Shown here: one piece after another, positions 41,521 through 49,429 of the stretch | Position numbering within the stretch: position 1 is the stretch's first letter | How the letters are laid out: each line of letters opens with the position of its first letter | NCBI RefSeq assembly: GCF_001522585.2 | Contig: NZ_CP013372.1 | Location: 1,860,001 to 1,924,000 of the forward strand | Length of the DNA stretch: 64,000 bases | DNA from: Burkholderia sp. NRF60-BP8 | GTDB lineage: Bacteria; Pseudomonadota; Gammaproteobacteria; Burkholderiales; Burkholderiaceae | Reading direction: 5' to 3' | The notes under the pieces: model-generated | Database searches by the model: none | Told to the model about the DNA's origin: nothing | Seen by the model: only the letters and a program-made list of their open reading frames with translations | Made by a program: the position numbers and the translations under genes

Positions 41521-42828
41521 ATGAGCACTCTCGTCCAGCCCGCCGCCCACGCGCCCCGCCGTGTCCGCAACAGCCGACTCGCGACCGCGAGCATGATCGG
41601 CACGTCGCTCGAGTGGTACGACTTCACGATCTACAACACGCTCGCCGCGCTCGTTTTCAACCATCTGTTCTTTCCGTCGGTCGATCCGCTGGCCGGCACG
41701 ATCCTCGCGTTCTCGACCTATGCGGTCGGCTACGTGTCGCGCCCGCTCGGCGGCTTCGTGTTCGGCAACCTCGGCGACCGCATCGGCCGCCGCGCGGTGC
41801 TGATGCTCACGCTCGTGCTGATGGGCGTGACGACCGCGCTGATGGGCGCGCTGCCGACCTATGCGCAGGCCGGCATCCTGAGCCCGATCCTGCTCGTCGC
41901 GCTGCGTTTCGTGCAGGGCGTCGCGCTCGGCGGCGAATGGGCCGGCGCGGTGCTGCTGTCGGTCGAGCACGGCGACCAGAAACGGCGCGGGCTGTCCGCG
42001 TCGTGGACACAGATCGGCCCGTCGTTCGGCACGCTGCTCGGCACCGGCTGCATCGCGCTGGTCACACTGTCCACCACGTCCGACGCGTTCCTGTCGTGGG
42101 GCTGGCGCCTGCCGTTCGCGGCCAGCGCGCTGCTCGTCGTGTTCGGCTTCTGGCTGCGGCGCGGCGTCGACGAAACGCCGCAGTTCGAGCAGCTCGCCGA
42201 ATCGCACGCGACCGCCGACGTGCCCGTCGCCGACGTGCTGAAGTACCACTGGAAGCGCCTGCTGATCGCGGGCGGCTCGCGGATCGGCTCGGACGTGCTG
42301 TATGCGCTGATCGTCGTGTTCACGCTGACCTACGTGACGACCGTGCTGCACCTGTCGCGCCCCGTGGCGCTGACGGCCGTGATGATCGGCACGGCCTGCA
42401 ACGCGCTCTCGGTGCCGTTCTTCGGCGCATTGTCGGACCGTTTCGGCCGTCGGCCCGTGTATCTCGCCGGCGCGCTTGCCGGCATCGTCTGGGCGTTCGC
42501 GTTCTTCGCGCTGCTCGATTCGGCGCGCCCCGCGGCGATCGTCGCGGCCGTCGCGATCGGCCTCGTGATCCATGCGGTGATGTACGGCCCGCAAGGCGCG
42601 TTCGTGACCGAACAGTTCCCGACGCGCGTGCGCTATGCGGGCGCGTCGCTCGCGTACACGCTCGCCGGCATCGTCGGCGGCGGCTTCGCGCCGCTCGTGA
42701 TCGCCGCGCTGTTCCGGCAGACGGGCACGACGACGGCCGTGTCGCTGTACGTCACCGCCGCGCTCGTCGTCACGTCGATCGCACTCGTCGCCGCGCGCGA
42801 GACCGCGCACCGGCCGCTCGAGGATTGA
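41521..42828 (+). CDS. MFS transporter, MHS type (organic acid:H+ symporter)
   Basis: A 435-residue 12-helix carrier. The first helix reads GTSLEWYDFTIYNTLAALVFNHLFFP, then VGYVSRPLGGFVFGNLGDRIGRRAVL and LRFVQGVALGGEWAGAVLL, all standard for MHS importers of aromatic or aliphatic acids such as shikimate or ketoglutarate. The fragment DRFGRRPVYLAG repeats the loop motif in the second half. It lies between the EthD-like and DUF2848 genes and is likely co-transcribed with both. Confidence 0.9.
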   Translation: MSTLVQPAAHAPRRVRNSRLATASMIGTSLEWYDFTIYNTLAALVFNHLFFPSVDPLAGTILAFSTYAVGYVSRPLGGFVFGNLGDRIGRRAVLMLTLVLMGVTTALMGALPTYAQAGILSPILLVALRFVQGVALGGEWAGAVLLSVEHGDQKRRGLSASWTQIGPSFGTLLGTGCIALVTLSTTSDAFLSWGWRLPFAASALLVVFGFWLRRGVDETPQFEQLAESHATADVPVADVLKYHWKRLLIAGGSRIGSDVLYALIVVFTLTYVTTVLHLSRPVALTAVMIGTACNALSVPFFGALSDRFGRRPVYLAGALAGIVWAFAFFALLDSARPAAIVAAVAIGLVIHAVMYGPQGAFVTEQFPTRVRYAGASLAYTLAGIVGGGFAPLVIAALFRQTGTTTAVSLYVTAALVVTSIALVAARETAHRPLED

Positions 42829-42877
42829 ACGCAGCCGCTCCCCGATTCACTCCTTCGCACTTCAAACGGATAGCCGC

Positions 42878-43579
42878 ATGCCAACCCTGTCGTTCAACGT
42901 GATTTCCCCGCAACGCACGCCGGCCGCCGTCGCCGCCGACGTCGAACGCGTCGTGATCGCCGGCTGGGCCGGACGCGACCCGGCCGCGATCCGCGCGCAC
43001 ATCGACGAACTCGCGGCGCTCGGCGTCGCACCGCCGTCGACCACGCCGTGCTTCTATCGCGTGTCGTCCGCGCTGCTCACGCAGGCGCCGTCGATCGGCG
43101 TGCTCGGCGCACGCTCGGGCGGCGAAATCGAATGCGTGCTGGTCGACAGCCCGGCCGGCACGCTGGTCACGGTCGGCTCCGATCACACGGATCGCGAAGT
43201 CGAAGCGTACGGCGTCGCCGTGTCGAAGCAGGTGTGCGCGAAGCCGCTCGGCCGCGACGCGTGGCGTTATGCGGATGTCGCCGATCACTGGGATACGCTC
43301 GAGATGCGTTCGTGGCTGATTGCGCGCGATGGCGAACGGGTGGCGTACCAGCACGGCGCGGTCAGCGGCCTGCTCGCGCCCGACGCGCTGTGGCAGCGGT
43401 TCGACGATCGCCGCACGATGCCCGCACGCTGCGCGATGTACGGGGGCACGGTCGCCGTGCACGGCGCGATCGCGGCGATGGACGACGGCGATGCATTCGA
43501 GATGGAGTTGCACGATCCGGTGCTCCGACGCAGCTTGCGACACCGGTATGCGGTCGAGGTGTTGCCGGTCGTCGCGTAA
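42878..43579 (+). CDS. DUF2848 family protein
   Basis: A 233-residue protein which I recognise as DUF2848 from its opening (LSFNVISPQRT, VERVVIAGWAGRDPAAIRAHIDELAALGVAPPSTTPCFYRVS), the central VTVGSDHTDREVEAYGVAVSKQVCAKPL and the later MRSWLIARDG. The fold resembles fumarylacetoacetate-hydrolase-related proteins in overall pattern, with acidic residues in SDHTDRE that could bind a metal. The reaction is unknown. It ends the co-directional set and is followed by a hairpin. Confidence 0.8.
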   Translation: MPTLSFNVISPQRTPAAVAADVERVVIAGWAGRDPAAIRAHIDELAALGVAPPSTTPCFYRVSSALLTQAPSIGVLGARSGGEIECVLVDSPAGTLVTVGSDHTDREVEAYGVAVSKQVCAKPLGRDAWRYADVADHWDTLEMRSWLIARDGERVAYQHGAVSGLLAPDALWQRFDDRRTMPARCAMYGGTVAVHGAIAAMDDGDAFEMELHDPVLRRSLRHRYAVEVLPVVA

Positions 43580-43605
43580 CGGCGAGCGGAAAGCGCATGG
43601 AACAC

Positions 43606-43634
43606 GGGCACGACGGCTTTCAGCCGTCGCGCCC
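43606..43634. terminator. Hairpin between convergent genes
   Basis: CGACGGCT at 43611-43618 pairs with AGCCGTCG at 43622-43629 across a 3-nt loop, and GGGC/GCCC extend the stem. It lies between the DUF2848 stop (43579) and the lipoprotein stop (43639) and can serve both. A weak T-stretch follows on the plus strand. Confidence 0.6.
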
Positions 43635-43638
43635 GTTC

Positions 43639-43782
43639 CTACCTGTACGACTCGAAGCAGTGGTAGTCCGGGAAGTTGAACTGCGAGTTGTCGCAGTACA
43701 GCACACCGGCCAGGTTCGCACACCCGCTCAGTGTGAACACGATTGCCCCCGCAACCGACATTTTCCATCCGAAATACCGCAT
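43639..43782 (-). CDS. Small lipoprotein, 47 residues
   Basis: A tiny protein with a lipoprotein signal: a positively charged start (MRYFGWKM), hydrophobic core (SVAGAIVFTL) and lipobox LSGC, giving a mature peptide of about 28 residues (from CANLAGVLYCDNSQFNFPDYHC). Two more cysteines could form a disulfide. I do not know its function. The ATG at 43782 follows a G-rich stretch. It is single and convergent with DUF2848. Confidence 0.6.
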   Translation of the reverse strand: MRYFGWKMSVAGAIVFTLSGCANLAGVLYCDNSQFNFPDYHCFESYR

Positions 43783-43930
43783 CGCGCCCCCGTTTCCGCC
43801 CGATCTGTGTCGATCGACATGATGCGCATCGGACGCACGCGGGTATGTGGAGAATTGTGGTCCCGGGCGTTCTCGGGTTCGCCGTGACGCGTTGCCGTGC
43901 ACGGGCGCAGCCCGGGCTGCCCGCCCGTGC

Positions 43931-44908
43931 TCACCCGAGACACCCGAGCCCCGCCAGCGTCGCCTCCACCGCGGTATCGAGCGGCGTCACCGGCTCGCGG
44001 CCGAGCACCGCGGTCACGCGCGCGTTGTCCATCCGGATCGGTTCGCGCCACAGGTAACGCATCTCGAGCAATTCGCGCAGCGTCGTGACGAACGGCGCGG
44101 CTGCCCACACGAGCCACCACGGGAAATCGCGCAGCGCCGGCCGCATGCCGTGCCGCTGCGCGACGCGTTGCACGGCCAGCGCCATCTGCATGCCGTCTTC
44201 GTCCCAATGCCCGCCCAGATGAAATCGCGCGAACGGCTCCAGCGTCTCGCGCCGCTCGATCAACTCGACCATCACGCGGGCCACGTCGGGCACATACGCC
44301 CACTGATGGCCGACGCCGCGGCTCGGCACGCGGACGGTCGCGACGGGCCGCCCCGGCTTGACCAACCCCTGGGAAAACCAGCTGTTGCCGAGCTGCGGCC
44401 CGAAGAAATCGCCGGCGCGCACGACGATTGCCCGCACGCCGTGCGCGCTGGCGTCCTGCAGCCGCCGCTCCAGCTCGACGCGGATCGCGCCCTTGCGGGT
44501 CGCCGGATGCTGCGGCGCATCTTCCCGCAGCACCGGAAACGCATCGGCGCCGAAGTTGTAGACCGTGCCCGGCAGCACGACGGTTGCCTGCGCGGCCCGG
44601 GCCGCCGCGATCGTGTTGTCGACCATCGGCAACACCTGCGTAGCCCAGTTCCGGTATCCGGGCGGGTTCACCGCATGCACGATCACGCTGCAGCCGCGTG
44701 CGGCGCGCACCACCGCATCGCGATCCAGCGCGTCGCCGCGCACCCACGCGATGCCGTCGCGCGCCACGACCTCGGCATCGAGCCCGCGCTTGAGCGCACG
44801 CACCTGCCAGCCCGCATCGCGCAACTGCCGCGCGACTTCCCCGCCGATTCCGCCGCTCGCGCCGAGCACGAGTGCCAGCCGTTGCGTCCCGCCTGCGTTC
44901 TTCGCCAT
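43931..44908 (-). CDS. NAD(P)-binding protein, extended SDR / nucleoside-diphosphate-sugar epimerase-like
   Basis: A 325-residue Rossmann protein. The N-terminal cofactor loop is LGASGGIGGEVARQL, then a strand ending CSVIVHAVNPPGYRNW and VLPGTVYNFG, where the usual Tyr-x3-Lys active pair is only partly present (tyrosine in VYNFG, no lysine three residues on). The C-terminal half resembles atypical SDRs used as dehydratases or redox sensors. It is divergent from a LysR regulator 99 bp away, which probably controls it. Confidence 0.82.
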   Translation of the reverse strand: MAKNAGGTQRLALVLGASGGIGGEVARQLRDAGWQVRALKRGLDAEVVARDGIAWVRGDALDRDAVVRAARGCSVIVHAVNPPGYRNWATQVLPMVDNTIAAARAAQATVVLPGTVYNFGADAFPVLREDAPQHPATRKGAIRVELERRLQDASAHGVRAIVVRAGDFFGPQLGNSWFSQGLVKPGRPVATVRVPSRGVGHQWAYVPDVARVMVELIERRETLEPFARFHLGGHWDEDGMQMALAVQRVAQRHGMRPALRDFPWWLVWAAAPFVTTLRELLEMRYLWREPIRMDNARVTAVLGREPVTPLDTAVEATLAGLGCLG

Positions 44909-45007
44909 TGCCGCTCCCCTTGAATGGAACCATCACGACACGCATTCTGGCGCGCCGCCGGCTATCAAGGAATTGCCTAACCCAACAGATCGGCTATACA
45001 TTTATGC

Positions 45008-45916
45008 ATGACTACCGATCTGAACTGGGAACGCTACCGCACCTTCCTTGCGGTGCTGACGGAAGGCTCGCTGTCCGGCGCGGCGCGCGCGCTCGGCATC
45101 ACGCAGCCGACGGCCGGCCGCCATGTCGCGGCGCTCGAAGCGGCGTTCGGCCAGACGTTGTTCACGCGCTCGCCGTCGGGCCTGCTGCCGACCGAGGCCG
45201 CGCTCGCGCTGCGCGGCCATGCGGAGGCGCTGCGCAGCGCGGCGGCCGCGTTCGAGCGTGCGGCGGCCAGCCACGGCGCGGGCGTGCGCGGCATCGTGCG
45301 GATCTCGGCCAGCGACGTGATCGCCGTCGAGGTGCTGCCGCCGATGCTCGCGCAATTGCGACGCGACCATCCGGGGCTCGTGATCGAGCTGGTGCCGACC
45401 GACCGCATCCAGGACGTGCTGAAGCGCGAGGCCGATATCGCGGTCCGGATGGCGCCGCCCGCGCAGGACGCGCTCGTCGCGCGGCGCGTCGGCGAAATCG
45501 AGGTCGGGCTGTACGCGCGCGACGATTACCTGGCGCACCACGGCGCGCCCGCGACGATCGACGCGCTCGCGCATCACGCGCTGATCGGCTTCGATACGGT
45601 CACGCCGTTCATTCGTTCCGCGGGGCGCGCAATGCCGATGTGGAAGCGCGACGCGTTCGCGCTGCGCACCGACAGCAATCTCGCGCAGCTCGCGATGATC
45701 CGTGCCGGCTACGGGATCGGCTTCTGCCAGACGGCGCTCGCGAAACGCGACGCGCGGCTCGTGCGCGTGCTGCCGGGCGGGCCCGCGATGCGGCTGGAAA
45801 CCTGGGTCGTGATGCACGAAGACCTGCGGACGAGCCCGCGCTGCCGGGCCGTGTTCGATGCACTGGCCAATGGGTTGCGTGCGTATGCGTCCGCGGCCGA
45901 TGAAGTCGCCGAGTAG
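45008..45916 (+). CDS. LysR family transcriptional regulator
   Basis: A 302-residue LTTR whose HTH reads NWERYRTFLAVLTEGSLSGAARALGITQPTAGRHVAALEAAFGQTLFTRSPSGLLPT. The effector domain begins near residue 95 (VRISASDVIAVEVLPPMLAQL). It diverges from the NAD(P)-binding protein gene and is its likely regulator. The 99-bp spacer shows no perfect dyad that I could assign as its site. Confidence 0.9.
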   Translation: MTTDLNWERYRTFLAVLTEGSLSGAARALGITQPTAGRHVAALEAAFGQTLFTRSPSGLLPTEAALALRGHAEALRSAAAAFERAAASHGAGVRGIVRISASDVIAVEVLPPMLAQLRRDHPGLVIELVPTDRIQDVLKREADIAVRMAPPAQDALVARRVGEIEVGLYARDDYLAHHGAPATIDALAHHALIGFDTVTPFIRSAGRAMPMWKRDAFALRTDSNLAQLAMIRAGYGIGFCQTALAKRDARLVRVLPGGPAMRLETWVVMHEDLRTSPRCRAVFDALANGLRAYASAADEVAE

Positions 45917-45947
45917 AAAGCGGCGTGCGTGAATCGCGCGAGCCGCG

Positions 45948-46271
45948 TCATTCGTGGGTTTTCCCGGCGAACAGGATGTCGGCGATGCGCCGCCACGGGT
46001 TCTCGGGCATGTCGTAGCAGCCCAGCCCCTCTTCCGACGCCTCGGCCCAGTCGATCATCGCCTCCAGGTATTCGCCGATCGAACGGTTTTCCCAGCCGAG
46101 CGCCGCATGGGCATACGGCGACAGCGGCGCATCGGCCTCGAGCTGCCGCTCCGTGCGCCAGTCATGGCCGAGCACCCGCAGGAAGTGGACCAGCGAGCGC
46201 TCGTCGACCACGCGCTCCAGCGCATGCTGCAGCTTCGCGGCCATCTGGTTCTTCAGTTCGTCGTCGTTCAT
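45948..46271 (-). CDS. Hypothetical protein, DUF7660-like
   Basis: A 107-residue soluble acidic protein. The second half has WENRSIGEYLEAMIDWAEASEEG followed by W-R-x-I-A-D-I-L-F-A-G-K-x-H-E, which fits my memory of the DUF7660 pattern (WEN, then a helical F/YLEAM, ending in a W-x-x-x-A-x-x-L helix). No catalytic residues are obvious, and function is unknown. It is transcribed alone, downstream of the LysR gene at 46332 on the same strand. Confidence 0.6.
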   Translation of the reverse strand: MNDDELKNQMAAKLQHALERVVDERSLVHFLRVLGHDWRTERQLEADAPLSPYAHAALGWENRSIGEYLEAMIDWAEASEEGLGCYDMPENPWRRIADILFAGKTHE

Positions 46272-46331
46272 GCCCGTAGCCCCCTGGCGCGCCCGTCGGT
46301 GACGCGCCGCCGCGCGATGCGCGGCATGGTG

Positions 46332-47210
46332 TTACATCAGCAGCTGACGCGACAGCACCTCGCGCGCCTGGGTGACGGTCTCGCGCTCGCCCGGCAACGG
46401 CGGCGTCAGCGAAAACACCGCGTCGGGCAAAGGCGGCAGCCGGTATTTCGTGCCGAGCCGCATCAGGCCGTCGCCGATCGCCGACGCGCACAGGCAGCCG
46501 ACCCCGAGCCCCGCCGCGAGCATCGACTGCAAGCCCGCGACACCCGACGCGCTGTGCACGAGCACGTACGGCGTGTGTCGTTCGTCGAGCGAACGCACGG
46601 CGACCTGATGCATCATGCAGTCGTCCGGCAGCAGCACCAGCGGCAGCGGTTCGGGCAACTGTTCGGCGAGCGCGGGCGATGCGACCCACGACAGCGGTTC
46701 GCGCCGCAGCACCCAACGCGTGTCGGCCGACGCCGGCCGGAACGGCCCGCTCGACATGTTCATCACGACGCCGAGGTCGATCTGCCCGCGCGCGTGCGCC
46801 GCTTCGATATCCGCGCTCTTCATCGCGCTCACGTGCAGGCTCAACTGCGGGTAGCACTCGCGCAGCCGCGCCAGCATGCCCGCCACTTCATTCGTGCGGT
46901 AATAGTCGGTGATCGCGACACGCAGTTCGCCCTTGATCGCCTGCCCGCGCAACTCGTCGAACGCGGCCTCGTTCAACGCGACGATGCGTCGCGCGTGCTG
47001 CAGCAGCCGCGAGCCGGCCGGCGTCGGCTCGACGCCGCGCTTGCTGCGCACGAACAACGGCACGCCGGCGCGCGATTCGAGCTTGCGCACCTGCTCGCTG
47101 ACCGTCGATTGCGACAGGTGCAGCAGCGGCGCGGCGGCGGTCAGGCTGCCGGCATCCGCGACCGCCGCGAAAGTGCGTAACTGATCCAGATCGAAACCGC
47201 GCATCGTCAT
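46332..47210 (-). CDS. LysR family transcriptional regulator
   Basis: A 292-residue LTTR with the HTH FDLDQLRTFAAVADAGSLTAAAPLLHLSQSTVSEQVRKLESRAGVPLFVRSKRGVEPTPAG and an effector domain starting near KGELRVAITDYYRT. It is divergent from the DHA2 MFS pump at 47351 and probably controls it; regulators of this kind often respond to the pump substrate. An ATG two codons further in (47204) is also possible. Confidence 0.9.
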   Translation of the reverse strand: MTMRGFDLDQLRTFAAVADAGSLTAAAPLLHLSQSTVSEQVRKLESRAGVPLFVRSKRGVEPTPAGSRLLQHARRIVALNEAAFDELRGQAIKGELRVAITDYYRTNEVAGMLARLRECYPQLSLHVSAMKSADIEAAHARGQIDLGVVMNMSSGPFRPASADTRWVLRREPLSWVASPALAEQLPEPLPLVLLPDDCMMHQVAVRSLDERHTPYVLVHSASGVAGLQSMLAAGLGVGCLCASAIGDGLMRLGTKYRLPPLPDAVFSLTPPLPGERETVTQAREVLSRQLLM

Positions 47211-47215
47211 TCCTT

Positions 47216-47238
47216 ATCCATCGATTAACCAGATGGAT
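47216..47238. promoter_or_regulatory. Inverted repeat between LysR and MFS genes, candidate LysR site
   Basis: ATCCATC at 47216-47222 and GATGGAT at 47232-47238 are exact reverse complements with a 9-nt AT-rich spacer, the geometry of LysR recognition sites. It starts 6 bp upstream of the LysR start codon, so binding could repress that gene and affect the MFS promoter. Confidence 0.5.
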
Positions 47239-47350
47239 GCTACCACTCTTTCCCGCTTTTCCGAACCATGACCGATGCTCAGAATAATGGGGCAATGGCC
47301 TGCCTGGGTCCCTCATCCATCGGGCCCTCATTTTTTCGGATTCTGCTTCC

Positions 47351-48808
47351 ATGACCAACAACACCCTTGCCCCCTGCGCGCCGGCCGGCGCGGCTGCCGC
47401 GACGCTGCGCAGCCACCACGGCTGGGCGCTCGTGGTCCTGCTGGTCGGCGCCATTCTGCCGCCGCTCGACTACTTCATCGTGAACCTCGCGCTCCCGGCC
47501 ATTCGCGACGGCATCGGCGCACGTCAGGCCGAGTTGCAACTCGTCGTGTCGGCCTATGCGTGCGCGAACGCGGTCGTCCAGATCACCGGCGGGCGCCTCG
47601 GCGACCTTTACGGACGCAAACGCATGTTCATGATCGGCATGGCCGGCTTCGTGCTCGCGTCGACGCTGTGCGGGCTCGCCGGCAACGGCACGGTGCTCGT
47701 CGGCGGCCGCGTGCTGCAGGGCCTGTTCGCCGCGATCCTCGCGCCGCAGGTGCTCGCGACGATCCGCAGCGTGTTCAGCCCGCAGGAGCAGGTGCGCGTG
47801 ATGGGCTTCTACGGGTTCGCGTTCGGCCTCGCGGCCGTGATCGGCCAGCTCGGCGGCGGTGCACTGATCAGCCTGCATCCGTTCGGGCTCGGCTGGCGTG
47901 CGATCTTCCTCGTCAATCTGCCGATCGGCATCCTGGCGCTGATCGGCAGTTGGCGCTTCATCCCGGAAAACCGCGCGCCGCGCGGCCAGCGCATCGACGT
48001 GCCGGGCACGGTGCTGATGTCGCTGTTCCTGCTGATGCTCGTGTACCCGCTCACGCACGGCCGCGAAGCCGGCTGGCCGCTGTGGATGATCGCGTGCGGC
48101 GTCGGCGCGCTGCCGATGCTGGGCGCGCTGCTGACGGTCGAAGCGCGCCGGCTCGCGCGCGGCCACGATCCGCTGCTCGACGTGCGTCTGTTCCGCAACC
48201 CGGTCGTCGCGCTCGGGCTGCTGCTCGCGTTCCTGTTCTACATGCTGAGCGCGTTCTTCCTGAGCTACGGGATCTATCTGCAGGGCTGCCTGAACTGGTC
48301 GCCGCTCGCGTCCGGGTTCGCGATCCTGCCGCTCGGGCTCGGCTTCCTCGCGAGCCCGCTGCTGATGCCGCGCCTCGTCGCCCGCTTCGGCGGCTATCGT
48401 GTGCTCACGCTCGGCTTCGCGATGCTCGCGGCCGGCGTCGCGAGCGCCGCCGCGCTCGCCCGCGACGGCGCGCCGGGCCCCGGCTTCTATGCGGGCATCG
48501 CGGCGATCGGCATCGGGCAAGGGCTCGTGCTGCCGTCGGTCGTGCGGATCGTGCTCGCGGAAGTCGATGCGGCCCGCGCGGGTGTCGCGTCGGGGATGGT
48601 CAGCGCGATGCTGCAGATCGGCGCAGCGGTCGGCGCCGCGACGATCGGCGGCGTGTTCTTCGCGCGGCTCGGCGTGCATCCGGCCGCGCTCGATTACGTG
48701 CAGGGGTTCAGGACGTCGATGTTCACGCTGACGGTCGTGTTGCTGGTCTGCATTGCGCTGTCGATGGCGCTCGGGCCGCTGCATCGGCGGCTGCATGCGG
48801 ATGCGTGA
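47351..48808 (+). CDS. MFS transporter, DHA2 drug-efflux type (14 helices)
   Basis: A 485-residue H+-antiporter of the DHA2 type. Motif C-like and A-like sequences are seen as LDYFIVNLALPAIRDGIGARQAELQLVVSAYACANAVVQITGGRLGDLYGRKRMFMIG, and further segments give about 14 helices. It likely exports a drug, dye or metabolite. No membrane-fusion or outer-membrane partner is adjacent, so it acts alone at the inner membrane. It diverges from a LysR gene. Confidence 0.9.
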   Translation: MTNNTLAPCAPAGAAAATLRSHHGWALVVLLVGAILPPLDYFIVNLALPAIRDGIGARQAELQLVVSAYACANAVVQITGGRLGDLYGRKRMFMIGMAGFVLASTLCGLAGNGTVLVGGRVLQGLFAAILAPQVLATIRSVFSPQEQVRVMGFYGFAFGLAAVIGQLGGGALISLHPFGLGWRAIFLVNLPIGILALIGSWRFIPENRAPRGQRIDVPGTVLMSLFLLMLVYPLTHGREAGWPLWMIACGVGALPMLGALLTVEARRLARGHDPLLDVRLFRNPVVALGLLLAFLFYMLSAFFLSYGIYLQGCLNWSPLASGFAILPLGLGFLASPLLMPRLVARFGGYRVLTLGFAMLAAGVASAAALARDGAPGPGFYAGIAAIGIGQGLVLPSVVRIVLAEVDAARAGVASGMVSAMLQIGAAVGAATIGGVFFARLGVHPAALDYVQGFRTSMFTLTVVLLVCIALSMALGPLHRRLHADA

Positions 48809-48895
48809 CCGCTGACACGCGACGGAATCCGTACCGTCGAGGCGCGTAAAACGAACGCGGCGCATGCGCGGCGCGGCGATGCGCCGGCCTCCGGC

Positions 48896-49093
48896 TCATC
48901 GGTGAGGCTCGCGTTGCGCCTGCCGCGCCTCCCATTCGGCCAGCTCGACGCGATAGCGCGCGAGCGCCTCGTCGTACAGGTCGAAGACGCACGGCGAGCA
49001 GCCGCTGTTGCAGCAGTCTTCCAGTTCGGGTTGGATAGGCGGGGTCGGACGGGGATCGTCGACGGACGGATCTCCGGAAGCTTGGTTCGGCAA
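48896..49093 (-). CDS. Oxidoreductase-like domain protein (short Cys-rich protein)
   Basis: About 65 residues. The core DDPRPTPPIQPELEDCCNSGCSPCVFDLYDEALARYRVELAEWEARQ is the oxidoreductase-like N-terminal domain (PF09791 type), with the cysteine cluster CCNSGCSPC and a helical tail. Members may bind a metal or act in redox steps, but none is well defined. The start is unclear: TTG at 49093 (then PNQASGDP) is the best available, with no good ribosome-binding site. Its 5' end overlaps the truncated RidA frame on the other strand, so its original start and promoter may have been replaced by a rearrangement. Confidence 0.6.
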   Translation of the reverse strand: MPNQASGDPSVDDPRPTPPIQPELEDCCNSGCSPCVFDLYDEALARYRVELAEWEARQAQREPHR

Positions 49094-49351
49094 ACGCTCG
49101 ACAACATCCGCGACGTGCTGGCCGCACTGGGCGGGCAGATGCGCGACGTGATCTCGCTCGTCCATTACGCCACCGACATCGATACGTTCATGCAGACCGG
49201 CGACATCCGCGGGACCTACTTCGCCGAACCTTATCCGGTGACGACGACCGTCCAGGTCGAGCGTCTCTACCATCCTGACCTGCTGATCGAGATCGCGGCC
49301 ATCGCCGAGATTCTGCTCGCGCGGTTTCGTCGTCCCGAGACGGCCGCGTGA
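49085..49351 (+). pseudogene. RidA/YjgF-family gene, 5'-truncated remnant
   Basis: The frame from about 49085 encodes VRQTLDNIRDVLAALGGQMRDVISLVHYATDID and then the RidA C terminus with YPVTTTVQVERLYHPDLLIEIAAIAEI, about 80 residues of a family usually near 130. The N-terminal third, including the first strands and the GQ loop, is missing. Upstream the same frame runs into sequence that encodes the Cys-rich protein on the opposite strand. No start codon with a ribosome-binding site leads into it, so I treat it as a remnant and not a functional imine deaminase. Confidence 0.65.
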
Positions 49352-49375
49352 AAGACGCCGGCCCCACATGAAGTC

Positions 49376-49408
49376 GCGCGCCGGTCGCGGCATTTCCAAC
49401 CGGCGCGC
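49376..49408. terminator. Hairpin between RidA remnant and creD
   Basis: GCGCGCCGGT at 49376-49385 pairs perfectly with 49399-49408 across a 13-nt loop. It follows the creD stop (49430, minus strand) by 21 bp and the RidA-remnant stop by 24 bp. No pronounced T-run follows. Confidence 0.5.
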
Positions 49409-49429
49409 GCTTGCGCGGAACCCGCTCGC

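Noticed and set aside
48902..49084. N-terminal extension of the RidA frame as a genuine fusion domain
   Set aside because: The sequence is antisense to the Cys-rich protein, has no known fold pattern and lacks a ribosome-binding site.
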